From NCBI GenBank assembly GCA_025362495.1, contig JANYGI010000119.1, positions 55,211 through 119,210 on the forward strand: a stretch of DNA of 64,000 bases, given 5' to 3'. The stretch is from Byssovorax sp. Lineage in GTDB: Bacteria; Myxococcota_A; Polyangia; Polyangiales; Polyangiaceae. The notes beneath the pieces are model-generated. The model was not told the DNA's origin. It saw nothing but the letters and a program-made list of their open reading frames with translations, and made no database searches. Of the stretch, positions 8,350-19,400 are shown piece after piece. Both the position numbers and the translations under genes were made by a program. The stretch's first letter is position 1. Every line of letters starts with the position of its first letter.

Positions 8350-11328
8350 TCACTCCGAAGGTGCGCAGTCGAAGCGAGCCCGCCAGTTGAGGAGCACGGG
8401 CGTCGCGGAGTGGTTCGGCGTCGGGTTGAGCGTGAACGTGAGGCGCAGAAAGGTGCGAGACTGAGCGCCGTTGTTCAGCGTCGCGAGCGGCGTGAAGAGA
8501 TCGTAGTTGGTCCACGTGGCGCTCTGATCGACGGGCGGGCCGGTCATGGTCCCGATCGCGAGCGGCGCTGCTGGCGACAGGGTCGCCTGCGTGTTCCCGG
8601 TCTGGGCCTGGATCTGGATCGATGGATATTTGCCACCGCTGCTCGCGAAGGTCGCCTCGAGGCCGACGTCGATCCAGATGACGTGCGTCCCCGCGGGGCA
8701 GCTCGCGCCGGTGTAATCGCTGCTGAAGCTGCCGGCGTAGACGTACTGCTGCGTGCAGCTCGTGGTGCAGGCTCCGCCGTTCTGCGGGCCCTGATCGCAT
8801 TGCTCACCGTTGCTCGTCACCCCATCGCCGCAGTAGGCCGCGAACTTGCAGCCCGGCGCGCAGGCGTTGGCCACGGCGCCGCCATAGGTGGTGGCGTTGG
8901 TCCCGTCGTCGCAGGACTCGGCGCCGTTCTTGATTCCATCACCGCAGTACGGCCCGCGGCCGGTGCACCCGGATTGACAGTGCCCGTAGCTACCGTCGTT
9001 GACGCCGTCGTCGCAGGCCTCGGAGCCCTTGACCAGGCCGTCCCCGCAGATGGGGCTGCACGCGCTGACGGTGTGAACGAAGCCGCTCAGCGTCGCGGTG
9101 TAGTTCGAGCCGCTGGTGTGGCGCTCGGCCTGGAAGAGATCGATGGAGTACATGCCCTTGTCGAGCATGCCGAGCTTGGTCTCGGCCACGGCCACATTGA
9201 GGGTCACGCTCCCGCTCTGCGGCCCGTGAACGCCGCCGAGATCGACGACGAGCTGGCCATTGACGAACGCCCAGACGTCGTCGTCACCGGTGAAGTTGAA
9301 CGTCGACGGGCTGGCGCTGATCGCCACGCTGTGCAGGTACGTGAACGGATAGTGGAGCTCGCTCGTGAAGGCGAAGTTGTGGTTGGTCGAGCCGCCCACG
9401 TCGGTCGCCACCTGGGTGTTGTCCGAGAGCCAGGCGCCCGTCCCGGTGGAGCCGAGATAACCGCCCGCCACCAGCGTGACCGTCGTGGAATTCACCACCG
9501 AGGCGATCGCCGTGAACTTGGACGCGGCGTCCGCCGAACGCCGGATCTTGAAGCCCGAGGAGAGCCCGGCCGTCGAGCTCAGCGTGACTGTCGTGCTGCC
9601 CGCGGTGAAGGTCGACGTGGCGCCCGAGTACAGCTTCATCCACCCGAGGTTGTCGACCGGGTAAAAGGCCGTGCTGCTGAACTTGTAGATGTTCGTGCCC
9701 AGCCCCTGCTGGGGAAACGTGAGCGTCGTGGGGTTGCCCAGCGCGTCGAGGTAAACCGGCATCGCATAGGGGTTGACGGTGCCCACGAGCCCGCAGTCGG
9801 GCGACTTCAAGGTCGCCTTGTCGTGATACCACCAGCAGAACTCGGCAGGAGCGGTGAGCGAGTTCGTGGGCGGCGTGGGGCGAAACACCGGCTCGCCGTC
9901 GAGGCCGAGCTGCGCCTTCACCATGTTGGGTCCAGCCGCCGTGGAGCCCTGCTGGAAATCAGGGTGCCCGATCCCCAGCGGCCCCGCGAGGAACGTACCG
10001 CTGTAGTGCATGTCGCGGTAGAGAATGGGGATCACGAGCTGGGTCGGCGGCGCCTGGTCCACGGCGATGCACGAGAAACCTGGCTCGATGGTGCACGTCG
10101 GCGAGCAGCCGTCTCCCGCGGTGGTGTTGCCGTCGTCGCAGGCCTCGATGGGGAACTTCAGCCCATCTCCGCAGACGGCGGTGCAGATGCCGCCTTGACA
10201 CTTGGCCTCGACCTCGCACGCCGGCGAGCAACCATCGTAAGGGATGACGTTGCCATCATCGCACTGCTCGAACCCCTCCTTGAGGCCATCCCCGCAGACG
10301 GTGACATGGCAGACGGAGAGGGTCCCCACCATGGCGCAGGCAAAGCCCTTTTCGAGCATGCAGGCCGCGCTGCAGCCGTCGCCGGACGCGGTGTTGGCGT
10401 CGTCGCACTGCTCGGCGCCCACGGTGATGCCGTCGCCGCATTTCTTGGCGATGCATTTCGCGCCGACCGTGGGGCACTGCCACCCCAGCTCGACCTTGCA
10501 TGTCGCCGAGCAGCCATCGCCCGGGAGGCTGTTGCTGTCATCGCAGGTCTCGGCGCCGGTGACCTTGCCGTCGCCGCACGGCGTCGCGAGGCAGGGGCTC
10601 CCCGGGACCGGACAGGTGTAGTTGGGCTCGAGCTGGCAGCTCGACGAACAGCCGTCGCCCGATACGGTGTTCCCATCGTCGCACTGCTCGCCCAGGCTCA
10701 CGACGCTGTTCCCGCAAGCGATGGTGGGGCAACCGACGCCGACGCACGGGCCCCCGGTCAGCGTCACCGAGCCATCGATCGTCAGCCCCGAGTCGGCGCC
10801 CGCGTCGACGTCCTGCGCTGTCTCGACGAGCTGACGGCAGTACGGATCGCAAGGATTGTTCGAGCACGGGCCCGCGTCGAGCTTGAGGCTCAGCGTCGCG
10901 AACCTGTCGATGAAGCACGGGCCCCACGCCGACCCGTCGCAGGTCTGCGATCCAACCGCGCACTCGACGTGCCCGCCCTGAACGTGGGTGACGTGGCCGC
11001 AGTCCCTCGCCTCGCCCTCATGGCTGCACGGCGTGCCTTCCCCCTCGCCTCCGGCTCCGACCGCAGCTCCACCCCCGCTCCCCGGATCGCCTCCCATGCC
11101 CCCACCGGCTCCCGGCCCCGACGTGGCCCCGGTCGCGACATGAGCCACCGGAGGAGGGTGTTGCTCGGGTGTCGAGCCACATCCCCCCGTGAGCGACGCG
11201 GCGACGGCGGTCGCCGTGAGCGCGGCCATCGCGACGAACACGAACCGCCCGGGCGACGGCCGACGGCGCGTTTCCAGTCGAGGATCCGGGGCGGGCCCGG
11301 TCGCGCGAAGCGACGCCTTCTCGGTCAT
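8350..11328 (-). CDS. large surface lipoprotein with DUF4215 repeats and a fibro-slime domain
   Basis: The 992-residue product has a hydrophobic N-terminal anchor ending in lipobox LTGGC, then a Gly-rich spacer. Five DUF4215-type Cys repeats follow (pattern CGDG...E.CDDGN...GDGCS..C). A central fibro-slime/PA14-like domain comes next (IPILYRDM, HPDFQQG, FNFTGDDDVWAFVNGQLVVD, LGGVHG, YSIDLFQAERHTSGSNY). Then there are three more diverged Cys repeats and a C-terminal beta-rich domain. Such proteins are exported adhesion or matrix components of myxobacteria. The repeated Cys spacing implies disulphides outside the cytoplasm. Its partner downstream is the SUMF1-like lipoprotein. Confidence 0.82.
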   Translation of the reverse strand: MTEKASLRATGPAPDPRLETRRRPSPGRFVFVAMAALTATAVAASLTGGCGSTPEQHPPPVAHVATGATSGPGAGGGMGGDPGSGGGAAVGAGGEGEGTPCSHEGEARDCGHVTHVQGGHVECAVGSQTCDGSAWGPCFIDRFATLSLKLDAGPCSNNPCDPYCRQLVETAQDVDAGADSGLTIDGSVTLTGGPCVGVGCPTIACGNSVVSLGEQCDDGNTVSGDGCSSSCQLEPNYTCPVPGSPCLATPCGDGKVTGAETCDDSNSLPGDGCSATCKVELGWQCPTVGAKCIAKKCGDGITVGAEQCDDANTASGDGCSAACMLEKGFACAMVGTLSVCHVTVCGDGLKEGFEQCDDGNVIPYDGCSPACEVEAKCQGGICTAVCGDGLKFPIEACDDGNTTAGDGCSPTCTIEPGFSCIAVDQAPPTQLVIPILYRDMHYSGTFLAGPLGIGHPDFQQGSTAAGPNMVKAQLGLDGEPVFRPTPPTNSLTAPAEFCWWYHDKATLKSPDCGLVGTVNPYAMPVYLDALGNPTTLTFPQQGLGTNIYKFSSTAFYPVDNLGWMKLYSGATSTFTAGSTTVTLSSTAGLSSGFKIRRSADAASKFTAIASVVNSTTVTLVAGGYLGSTGTGAWLSDNTQVATDVGGSTNHNFAFTSELHYPFTYLHSVAISASPSTFNFTGDDDVWAFVNGQLVVDLGGVHGPQSGSVTLNVAVAETKLGMLDKGMYSIDLFQAERHTSGSNYTATLSGFVHTVSACSPICGDGLVKGSEACDDGVNDGSYGHCQSGCTGRGPYCGDGIKNGAESCDDGTNATTYGGAVANACAPGCKFAAYCGDGVTSNGEQCDQGPQNGGACTTSCTQQYVYAGSFSSDYTGASCPAGTHVIWIDVGLEATFASSGGKYPSIQIQAQTGNTQATLSPAAPLAIGTMTGPPVDQSATWTNYDLFTPLATLNNGAQSRTFLRLTFTLNPTPNHSATPVLLNWRARFDCAPSE

Positions 11329-11427
11329 ACGAAGGACGCATCGGCGACGGCGCCCACAAGCTTGAGCACTTTCGCCACCGACCGCCGACGGCCGCGCGCG
11401 GATCCGGCGCGCGCTCCTTTCGCGCGG

Positions 11428-11559
11428 CTACCGTGAAGCGACGATGAAGCTCTGCCGGAACGGGAAGAGCACCTTGCCCGTCGCCCGGCGCGGATAGGCC
11501 TGCTTCAACCGATCGACGTAGCCCGCCAGGAAATGCGGCCCGCGGCGGCTCCACCGCAT
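11428..11559 (-). pseudogene. 43-codon 3' remnant of an unknown gene
   Basis: An ATG-started frame of 43 codons (MRWSRRGPHFLAGYVD ... LFPFRQSFIVASR) reads like the C-terminal end of a larger enzyme. The pattern of a helix, then FPFR, then a closing beta-strand IVA is common at the end of small transferases. A stop codon lies directly upstream in frame, so only the tail remains. I cannot name the family. It sits in the 500-base gap between the fibro-slime gene and pfa1. Confidence 0.25.
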
Positions 11560-11582
11560 CTGTCACGACCTGGTCATCGCGT

Positions 11583-11613
11583 CATGAATTCGTCATGCGG
11601 GCGAAAGCCCGTG
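11583..11613 (+). promoter_or_regulatory. pfa1 leader region: inverted repeats and GAAA-loop hairpin
   Basis: Upstream of pfa1 there is CATGA-ATTCG-TCATG (11583-11597). It is followed at once by a compact hairpin, stem CGGGC (11598-11602), GNRA-type loop GAAA, stem GCCCG (11607-11611), extendable by two G-U pairs. It lies about 220 nt before the pfa1 start. Without a mapped transcript it could be a leader structure of the PUFA operon, an operator, or the end of the minus-strand remnant. I saw no other clear promoter in 11329-11830. Confidence 0.3.
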
Positions 11614-11830
11614 CTGTGCCGTTGACTCCGCTCGCCGCGAGGGATTCGCCGGGATCTGACGAGGCGCCGTCACGGCAACGCGCGACTGACTCTCCGCGTC
11701 AGGCGACGCCCGTCACGATCCCGTTTGAGCGCGGGGAGCGCCGTTGCAACGTCACCGTCCCGCGTGTACTGCCACGCGACCTCGTAATCGCGGAGCTTTC
11801 GCGATCCCCACCCGGAGCCCGACCTCGAAC

Positions 11831-13438
11831 GTGTCTGCACTTGGTAGATGGAATGCGCGGGGAGGCTCGCCCGAGCTCACCCCGGAGTCGATGGTCGCGG
11901 CCATAGCCCGCTGTCGCGAGCCGCTGCTCGTGGTGCGCGACGCGAGCTCACGGCGCCTCGGCCTCGCGATGGGCGGCGAGGTGCTCTCTCCGGGTGCGCT
12001 CGGCGCGGGCGAGTACGAGCTGGTGGCGTCGCTGCCGCCGCTCTACCCCGAGTGGCTCGGCGATCGCTCGTTCTGCGAGGCCCACGGCGTGCGCTTCCCG
12101 TACGTGGCCGGCGAGATGGCCAACGGCATCGCCACCGTCGCGATGGTGGTCGCGATGGGCAAGGCAGGAATGCTCGGCTTCTTCGGCGCGGCGGGCCTGG
12201 GCTTCGGCCGGGTCGAGGCCGCCGTCGCGACGTTGCGCGACGAGCTGGGCGACGACGCGCCCTGGGGCGTGAACCTCATCCACTCGCCCAACGAAGCCTC
12301 GCTCGAGAACCGGGTCGCCGATCTGCTGATCGAGAGCGGCGTCCAGCGCATCTCGGTCTCGGCCTTCATGGCCCTCACGCCGGCCGTCGTCCGCTGCTCC
12401 GCGCGCGGCCTCACGCTCGATCCGGCAGGGCAAATCGTGCGGCCCCGGCACATCTTCGCCAAGATTTCCCGGCGCGAGGTGGCCCGCCCGTTCCTCTCGC
12501 CGGCGCCCGACGAGATCCTCCGCGCCCTCGTGGCGAGCGGTGGATTGACGGCCGAAGAAGCGCGCCTCGCCGCGAAGATCCCCGTCGCCGAGGACATCAC
12601 GGTCGAGGCCGACTCCGGCGGTCACACCGACAACCAGGCGCTCGTCGCCCTGCTCCCGACCATCCTCCAGCTCCGCGACGAGCTCGCCGCCGAGTACAAA
12701 TATACTCGCCCGATCCGCATCGGCGCCGCGGGCGGCCTCGGCACCCCCGGCTCGCTCGCGGCGGCGTTCTCGCTCGGCGCGGCCTACGTGGTCACCGGCT
12801 CGGTGAACCAGGCCGCGCTGGAGTCGGGCCTCTCCGACGAGGGCAAGCGGATGCTCGCCAAGGCCGAGGTCGCCGACGTGATCATGGCCCCCGCGGCCGA
12901 CATGTTCGAGCTGGGCGTGAAGCTCCAGGTGCTGCGTCGCGGGAGCATGTTCGGCGTGCGCGCGGCCAAGCTCTACGAGGCCTACGTGGCCCATCCGTCG
13001 CTCGAGGCCATCCCCGACGCGCTGCGCACGCGCCTCGAGAACGAGGTGCTCCACACGACGTTCGCCGCGATCTGGGAAGAGACGCGGACCTTCTGGGAGG
13101 CCCGCGATCCCGAGCAGAACGCGCAGGCCGCGCGCGATCCCAAGCACCGGATGGCCCTGGTCTTCCGCTGGTATCTCGGCATGGCGAGCCGCTGGGCCAT
13201 CGCCGGCGAGACCTCGCGCCGGGCCGACTTCCAGATCTGGTGCGGCCCGGCCATGGGCGCCTTCAACTCGTGGGTCCGCGGCTCGTTCCTCGAGGATCCC
13301 ACCCAGCGCGGCGTGGTGCAGATCGCCCTGAACCTGCTCGAAGGCGCCGCCGTGATGACGCGCGCCCACCAGCTCCGCACCTACGGCGTGCCCGTGCCGG
13401 CCGCCGCCTTCGATTTCCGACCTCGTCCGCTCGCTTGA
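11831..13438 (+). CDS. pfa1: PUFA synthase enoyl reductase subunit (Pfa1/PfaD)
   Basis: This trans-acting FMN-dependent enoyl reductase saturates enoyl intermediates on the PUFA synthase. The 535-residue product belongs to the 2-nitropropane dioxygenase-like TIM barrel family. It shows FPYVAGEMANGIATVAMVVA, GFFGAAGLGF, GVNLIHSPN, the family marker EDITVEADSGGHTDN, IRIGAAGGLGTP, AAYVVTGSVNQA and the PfaD-specific C-terminus (FQIWCGPAMGAFNSWVRGSF). Homologues begin close to the motif VSALG, which selects the GTG at 11831; the frame is open back to a TTG at 11744. It is followed 35 nt later by pfa2, in one operon. Confidence 0.93.
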   Translation: MSALGRWNARGGSPELTPESMVAAIARCREPLLVVRDASSRRLGLAMGGEVLSPGALGAGEYELVASLPPLYPEWLGDRSFCEAHGVRFPYVAGEMANGIATVAMVVAMGKAGMLGFFGAAGLGFGRVEAAVATLRDELGDDAPWGVNLIHSPNEASLENRVADLLIESGVQRISVSAFMALTPAVVRCSARGLTLDPAGQIVRPRHIFAKISRREVARPFLSPAPDEILRALVASGGLTAEEARLAAKIPVAEDITVEADSGGHTDNQALVALLPTILQLRDELAAEYKYTRPIRIGAAGGLGTPGSLAAAFSLGAAYVVTGSVNQAALESGLSDEGKRMLAKAEVADVIMAPAADMFELGVKLQVLRRGSMFGVRAAKLYEAYVAHPSLEAIPDALRTRLENEVLHTTFAAIWEETRTFWEARDPEQNAQAARDPKHRMALVFRWYLGMASRWAIAGETSRRADFQIWCGPAMGAFNSWVRGSFLEDPTQRGVVQIALNLLEGAAVMTRAHQLRTYGVPVPAAAFDFRPRPLA

Positions 13439-13473
13439 GCGGTCGGCTTCACCTTCACTCGACAGGCATTCGC

Positions 13474-16400
13474 ATGACTCAGGTTCCGGTCGCCATCGTC
13501 GGCGTGGGCGCTCTCTTTCCGGGGTCGCCCGACGGCGCGGGCTTCTGGCGCGACATCGTCGCGTCGCGCGATCTCATCTCGGACGTCCCGCCGAGCCACT
13601 GGCTCATCCAGGACTACTACGATCCCGATCCCTCGGCGCCGGACAAGGTCTACTCGAAGCGCGGCGCGTTCCTCGGCGATTCAGTCTTCGATCCGATGGA
13701 GTTCGGCGTGGTGCCGAGCTCGCTGCCGACCACCGACACGGCGCAGCTCCTCGCGCTGATCGTGGCGCGGCGGGTGCTCGACGACGCGACCCAGGGGCGC
13801 TTCGCCTCGATTGATCGATCGCGCATCGGCTGCGTGCTCGGCGTGACCTCGGGGCAAGAGCTGCTCGGCACGATGGTGAGCCGGATGCAGCGCCCGGTGT
13901 GGCTCAAGGCCCTCCGCGACGACGGCGTCCCCGAAGCCGACGCGCAGCGGATCTGCGATCGGATCACCAGCGAGTACGTGCCCTGGAAAGAGTCGACGTT
14001 CCCCGGCCTCCTCGGCAACGTCGTCGCGGGGCGCATCGCCAACCGCTTCGATCTCGGCGGCACCAACTGCGTCACCGACGCGGCCTGCGCCAGCTCGCTC
14101 TCGGCGCTCTCGATCGCGGTCAACGAGCTCGCGCTCGGCCAGTCGGATCTGATGATCACCGGCGGCGTCGACACGATGAACGACATCCTGATGTACACCT
14201 GCTTCAGCAAGACCCCGGCGCTGTCGAAATCGGGGGACTGCCGCCCGTTCTCCGACGCCGCCGACGGGACGCTGCTCGGCGAGGGCCTGGCGATGTTCGC
14301 GCTGAAGCGCCTCTCGGACGCGGAGCGCGATGGGGATCGCGTCTATGCCGTGATCCGCGGCCTGGGGACGTCGTCCGACGGCCGGAGCAAGAGCGTCTAC
14401 GCGCCGGTGTCCGAGGGGCAGGCGAAGGCGATCACGCGCGCGTTCGATTCGGCGGGCTACGGCGCCGACACGGTCGAGCTCGTCGAGGCCCACGGCACGG
14501 CGACCAAGGCCGGCGACGCCGCGGAGTTCGGTGGCCTCAAGCTGGCGTTCGAGGCCAGCGGTCGCGCCGATCATCAGTGGTGCGCGCTCGGATCGGTGAA
14601 ATCGCAGATCGGCCACACCAAGGCCGCGGCCGGCGCGGCGGGCCTGTTCAAGGCCGTGATGGCGCTCCACCACAAGGTGCTGCCGCCGACGATCAAGGTC
14701 GATCGCCCGAACCCCGAGCTCGCGATCGAGAAGAGCCCGTTCTACCTCAACAGCCAGGCGCGGCCCTGGGTCCGCAACGCCGAGCACCCGCGCCGCGCCT
14801 CGGTGTCGAGCTTCGGCTTCGGCGGCAGCAACTTCCACGTCACGCTGGAGGAGTACGCCGGCGCCGCCGAGGCCGCGCCGCGGCTCCGCACGGCGCCGAC
14901 CGAGCTGTTCGTGATGTCGTCACCGTCGGCCGCGGACCTCGCGGCGCGCGGCGCGCGGCTCGCCGATCTCGCTGACAAGGAGGGCTTCACGACGGCGGCG
15001 CGGACCTCGCAGAGCGAGCTCGTTTCGACCGACAAAACCAGGCTTTCCATCGTGGCGAGCGACGTCGCCGATCTCCGCGCCAAGCTCGATCAGGCGCGCG
15101 CGATGATCGCGGCGAAGCCCGGCGAGGCGTTCTCGACGCCGACCGGCGTGCACTACGGCGTCGGCGCCGTCGCGGGCGACGTGGCGTTCGTGTTTCCCGG
15201 CCAGGGCAGCCAGTACGTCGGCATGGGCGCCGACGTGGCCATGGAGCACAACGTGGCGATCGACGCCTGGGACGCGGCCGCGGGCCTCGTCGCCACCGCG
15301 GGGCTCCGCGACGTGGTGTTCCCGCACCCGGCGTTCACCGACGAAGCGCGCGCCGAGCAGGCCCGCCGCCTCACGCAGACGGAGTGGGCGCAGCCGGCGA
15401 TCGCCGCCGCGAGCCTGGCGCTCCTCGGCGTGCTCCGCGCCGTGGGCGTGCGCCCGGCCTCGGTCGCCGGGCACAGCCTCGGCGAGCTCACCGCACTCGC
15501 GGCGGCCGATGCTTTGAGCACCAACGATCTCGTGGCCACGGCGCGCAAGCGCGGCGAGCTGATGAGCGCGGCCTCGAGCACGCCCGGCGCGATGACCGCC
15601 GTCGCGCGCCCGCTCGACGAGGTTAAGGCCCTGCTCGCGCGCCTCGGCAGCGCCGCGGTCGTGGCCAACCACAACCACCCGACCCAGGTCGTTCTCGCAG
15701 GGGAAATCAAGGCGATCGAGGCCGTCGAGGCCGAGCTCGGGAAGCAGGGGATCACCGCCAAGCGGCTCCCGGTCGCGACGGCGTTCCACAGCCAGGTCGT
15801 GGCCGGCGCGACGGCGCCGTTCGCCGAGCACCTCGCGGGGATCACCGTGAAGGCCCCGACCATCGACGTGCTCTCGAACAGCGAGGCCACGGCGTACCCG
15901 GCGGATCCCGCGGCGATGCGCGCGCTCATGGCCGGGCAGATCACCCGCTCGGTCCGCTTCGTCGAGATGATCGAGGCGATGTACGAAAAGGGCGCGCGAA
16001 TCTTCGTGGAGGTCGGCCCCTCGGCGGTGCTGACGGAGCTCGTGGGCCGGATCCTCGAAGGCCGCCCGCACGCGGCGATCGCCCTCGATCGCAAGGGAAA
16101 GAACGGCGTGACCGCGCTCCAGGACGGCCTCGGGCGCCTCGCCGCGGCCGGCGTGGCGATCGACTTCGCGCCGCTGTGGGCCCCGTTCGGCGCGCCCCCC
16201 GCGCCGAAGAAGATCCCGGCGATGACGATGATGGTCAACGGGGCGAACTACGGAAAGATCTACCCGCCGGCCGGCGGCGCCGCCGCGTTGCCGAAGCCGA
16301 ACCCGCCGCGCCTCGTCATGGTCGCCGCTCCCGCCCCCGTCGCTGCCGCACCCGTCGCCGCAGCCCCCGCGCCGCAGGCCGCGCCGCGATCCACCCCGCA

Positions 16401-19400
16401 GCCCGAGGCTCGAACCGCCATGACGATCGCTCACGCGCCCCCGCCCGCCGCTCCGTTCGCGGCTCCCGCGCACGCCCCGGCGCCCTCCTCGTGGATCGAG
16501 GCGTACCAGGAGTCGCAGCGTCAGCTCACCGAAGCGCACGCGTCGTACGTGCGGACGATGGCCTCGGGCCACGAGGCGTTCCTGAACACGATGGAGGCTT
16601 CGTTCACCGGCCTCGGCGGCCTGCTCGGCGCGCCCGCGTCATCGTCGTCGGCGGCGCCCCGCGTCGCCGCGGCGCCGGTGTACGCGCCCGCTCCGGCCCT
16701 CGCCGCCGCGCCGGTGTACGCCCCGGCGCAGGGCCTCGCGGCAGCGCCCGCGCCGGTCCACGCGCCGGCGCAGGGCCTCGTCGCGGCTCCCGCGGCGCCG
16801 GTCGCCGTCGCGGCGGGAGCGCCGGCCGCCGCGCCCTCGAGCGCAGCGTCGCGGCTTGATTTGCAGCCTCTTCTGCTCGACGTCGTCGCCGACAAGACGG
16901 GCTACCCGGCCGAGATGCTCGGCATGCACATGGAGCTCGAGGCCGATCTCGGCATCGACTCGATCAAGCGCGTCGAGATCCTCTCCGCCATGCGCAAGCG
17001 CGCTCCCAACCTCCCCGAGGTCGTGGCCACCGAGATGGCTGCGCTCCGCACCCTCGGTCAGATCGTCGATTACATGCGCGAGCGGAGCGGGGGCTCCGCC
17101 GCGCCCGTCAGCGAGGCCGCCGCGCCGCCGCCCGCGGCCGCTGGTGCCGCCCCGGCGATGGCCGATCTCCAGGCGCTCCTGCTGAGCGTGGTGGCCGATA
17201 AAACCGGCTATCCGGCCGAGATGCTCGGCATGCACATGGAGCTCGAGGCCGACCTCGGCATCGACTCGATCAAGCGCGTCGAGATCCTCTCGGCCATGCG
17301 CAAGCGCGCCCCCAACCTCCCCGAGGTCGTCGCCACCGAGATGGCCGCGCTCCGCACCCTCGGTCAAATTGTCGATTACATGCGCGACCGCGGCGGCGCG
17401 CCGACGACGCCCGCCGTCGCCGTCAAAGAGGCGGCTCCCGCGGCCCCGGCGACCGCGTCCGCGGCGCCTCCGCTGGCCGATCTCCAGGCGCTCCTGCTGA
17501 GCGTGGTGGCCGATAAAACCGGTTATCCGGCCGAGATGCTCGGCATGCACATGGAGCTCGAAGCCGACCTCGGCATCGACTCGATCAAGCGCGTCGAGAT
17601 CCTCTCGGCCATGCGCAAGCGCGCCCCCAACCTCCCCGAGGTCGTGGCCTCCGAGATGGCCGCGCTCCGCACCCTCGGTCAGATTGTCGATTACATGCGC
17701 GACCGCTCCGGCGGCGGGCGCCCGGCGGTGAAGGCCGCCAGGCCGGCCGAGCCGGCGGCGACGCCGACGGAAGCCCCAAGCCGCATCGGGCGCTACGTCG
17801 TCGGCACGCGCGAGGCCGTCACGAGCGGCCTGGCGATGGGCGGCGTGCTCGGCGCGCGGCGCCTGGTGATCACCAGCGAGGGCACGGGCATCGCGCAGGC
17901 GCTCGCCCGCGTCCTGCACGAGCGCGGCCTCAGCGCCGAGGTCGTCACCGACGTGCCGGCCGACGCCGACGCGGTGGTGTTCCTCGGCGGTCTACGCACC
18001 CTCACCGACGTCGAGTCGGCGATCGCCGTCAACCGCGAGGCGTTCCTCGCCGCGCGCGCCGTGGCCAGCTCGTTCACGCGCGACGGCGGGGCCTTCGTGC
18101 TGGTCCAGGACACCGGCGGCGATCTCGGGATCGCCGCGAAAGAGCCGCGATCCGCGTGGCTCGCCGGCGTGGCCGCGCTCGGTCGCACCGCGCAGCTCGA
18201 GTGGCCGAAGGCTTCGGTCAAGGCCATCGACATCGAGCGCGGCGGCCGCAGCGCCGAGGAGATCGCCGCGGCGATCGCCTCGGAGATTTTCGACGGCGGC
18301 GGCGCCCTCGAGGTCGGCCTCGCGGCCTCCGGCGCGCGGGTGATTCCCGAGGTCGTGGAGCGCGTCGTCGGCGCGCGGACCCCGGTCCTCGATCGCGGCG
18401 CGGTGGTCGTGGCCTCCGGCGGCGCGCGCGGCGTCACCGCCACGGCGCTGATCGCGCTCGCGCGCCACGTGCAGCCGCACCTGGTGATCCTCGGGCGATC
18501 GGCGCTAGAGGCCGAGCCCGCGGCCTGCGTCGGCGTCCAGGGCGACGCGGCGCTGAAGCGCGCCCTGATCGAGGACGCGCGCGCGCAGGGCCGGACCGTG
18601 ACCCTCGCCGAGATCGGCGCCCACGTCGCGCGCATCGCGGCGAGCCGCGAGGTCACCGAGACGCTGGCGGCGATCAAGGCCGCCGGCGGCGAGGCGCGCT
18701 ACCTCGCGGTCGACGTCACCGACGCCGATCGCCTGCGGATCACGCTCGACGCCATCCGCGTCGAGTGGGGCCCGATCTCCGCCGTCGTCCACGGCGCCGG
18801 CGTCCTCGCCGACAAGCGCATCGAGGACAAATCACCTGACCAGTTCGATCGCGTCTTCAACACCAAGGTCGAGGGCCTCCGCGCCCTGCTCGACGCGACG
18901 GTGGGCGATCCGCTCCGCGCGATCATCCTGTTCTCCTCGGTCGCGGCGCGCGCCGGCAACGTCGGCCAGTGCGACTACGCGATGGCCAACGAGGTCCTCA
19001 ACAAGGTGGCGATCGCCGAGCGGCACCGCCGGAGCGGGGCCTGCGTGGTCAAGGCGATCGGCTGGGGCCCGTGGGAGGGCGGCATGGTCACCCCCGCGCT
19101 CAAGGGGCACTTCGAGTCGATGGGCGTCGCGCTGATCCCCCTCGCCGAGGGCGCCGATCGCTTCGTCGCGGAGATCGAAGGCTCGCCCGACGACGTCGAG
19201 CTGGTCATCGGCGGCGGCGCCGACGGTCGCGCCATCCGCGGCGCGACGGCGGCGACCACCAGCTTTGGCGTCTCGGTCTCGGATCGCACCAGCCCGTGGC
19301 TCGCGGATCACCGCGTCGCCGGCCGTCGCGTCATCCCGGTCGCCATGGCCGTCGAGTGGTTCGCCCGCGCGGCCTTCGCGCTCCAGGGGCACGCCGCGAT

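Noticed and set aside
8350..11328. Minus-strand Cys repeats considered as a DNA-level satellite
   Set aside because: The similarity is at protein level (DUF4215 pattern); the DNA copies are well diverged.
7090..11436. A plus-strand open frame of over 1400 codons antisense to the fibro-slime and SUMF1 genes
   Set aside because: It is Arg/Ala/Gly-rich with no domain, and the opposite strand holds clear conserved domains. High GC creates long antisense frames.
11848..13473. A very long open frame running into pfa2 from inside pfa1
   Set aside because: The part before 13474 is antisense-like Arg-rich translation of pfa1 in another frame. Pfa2 clearly starts at MTQVPVAIVGVG.
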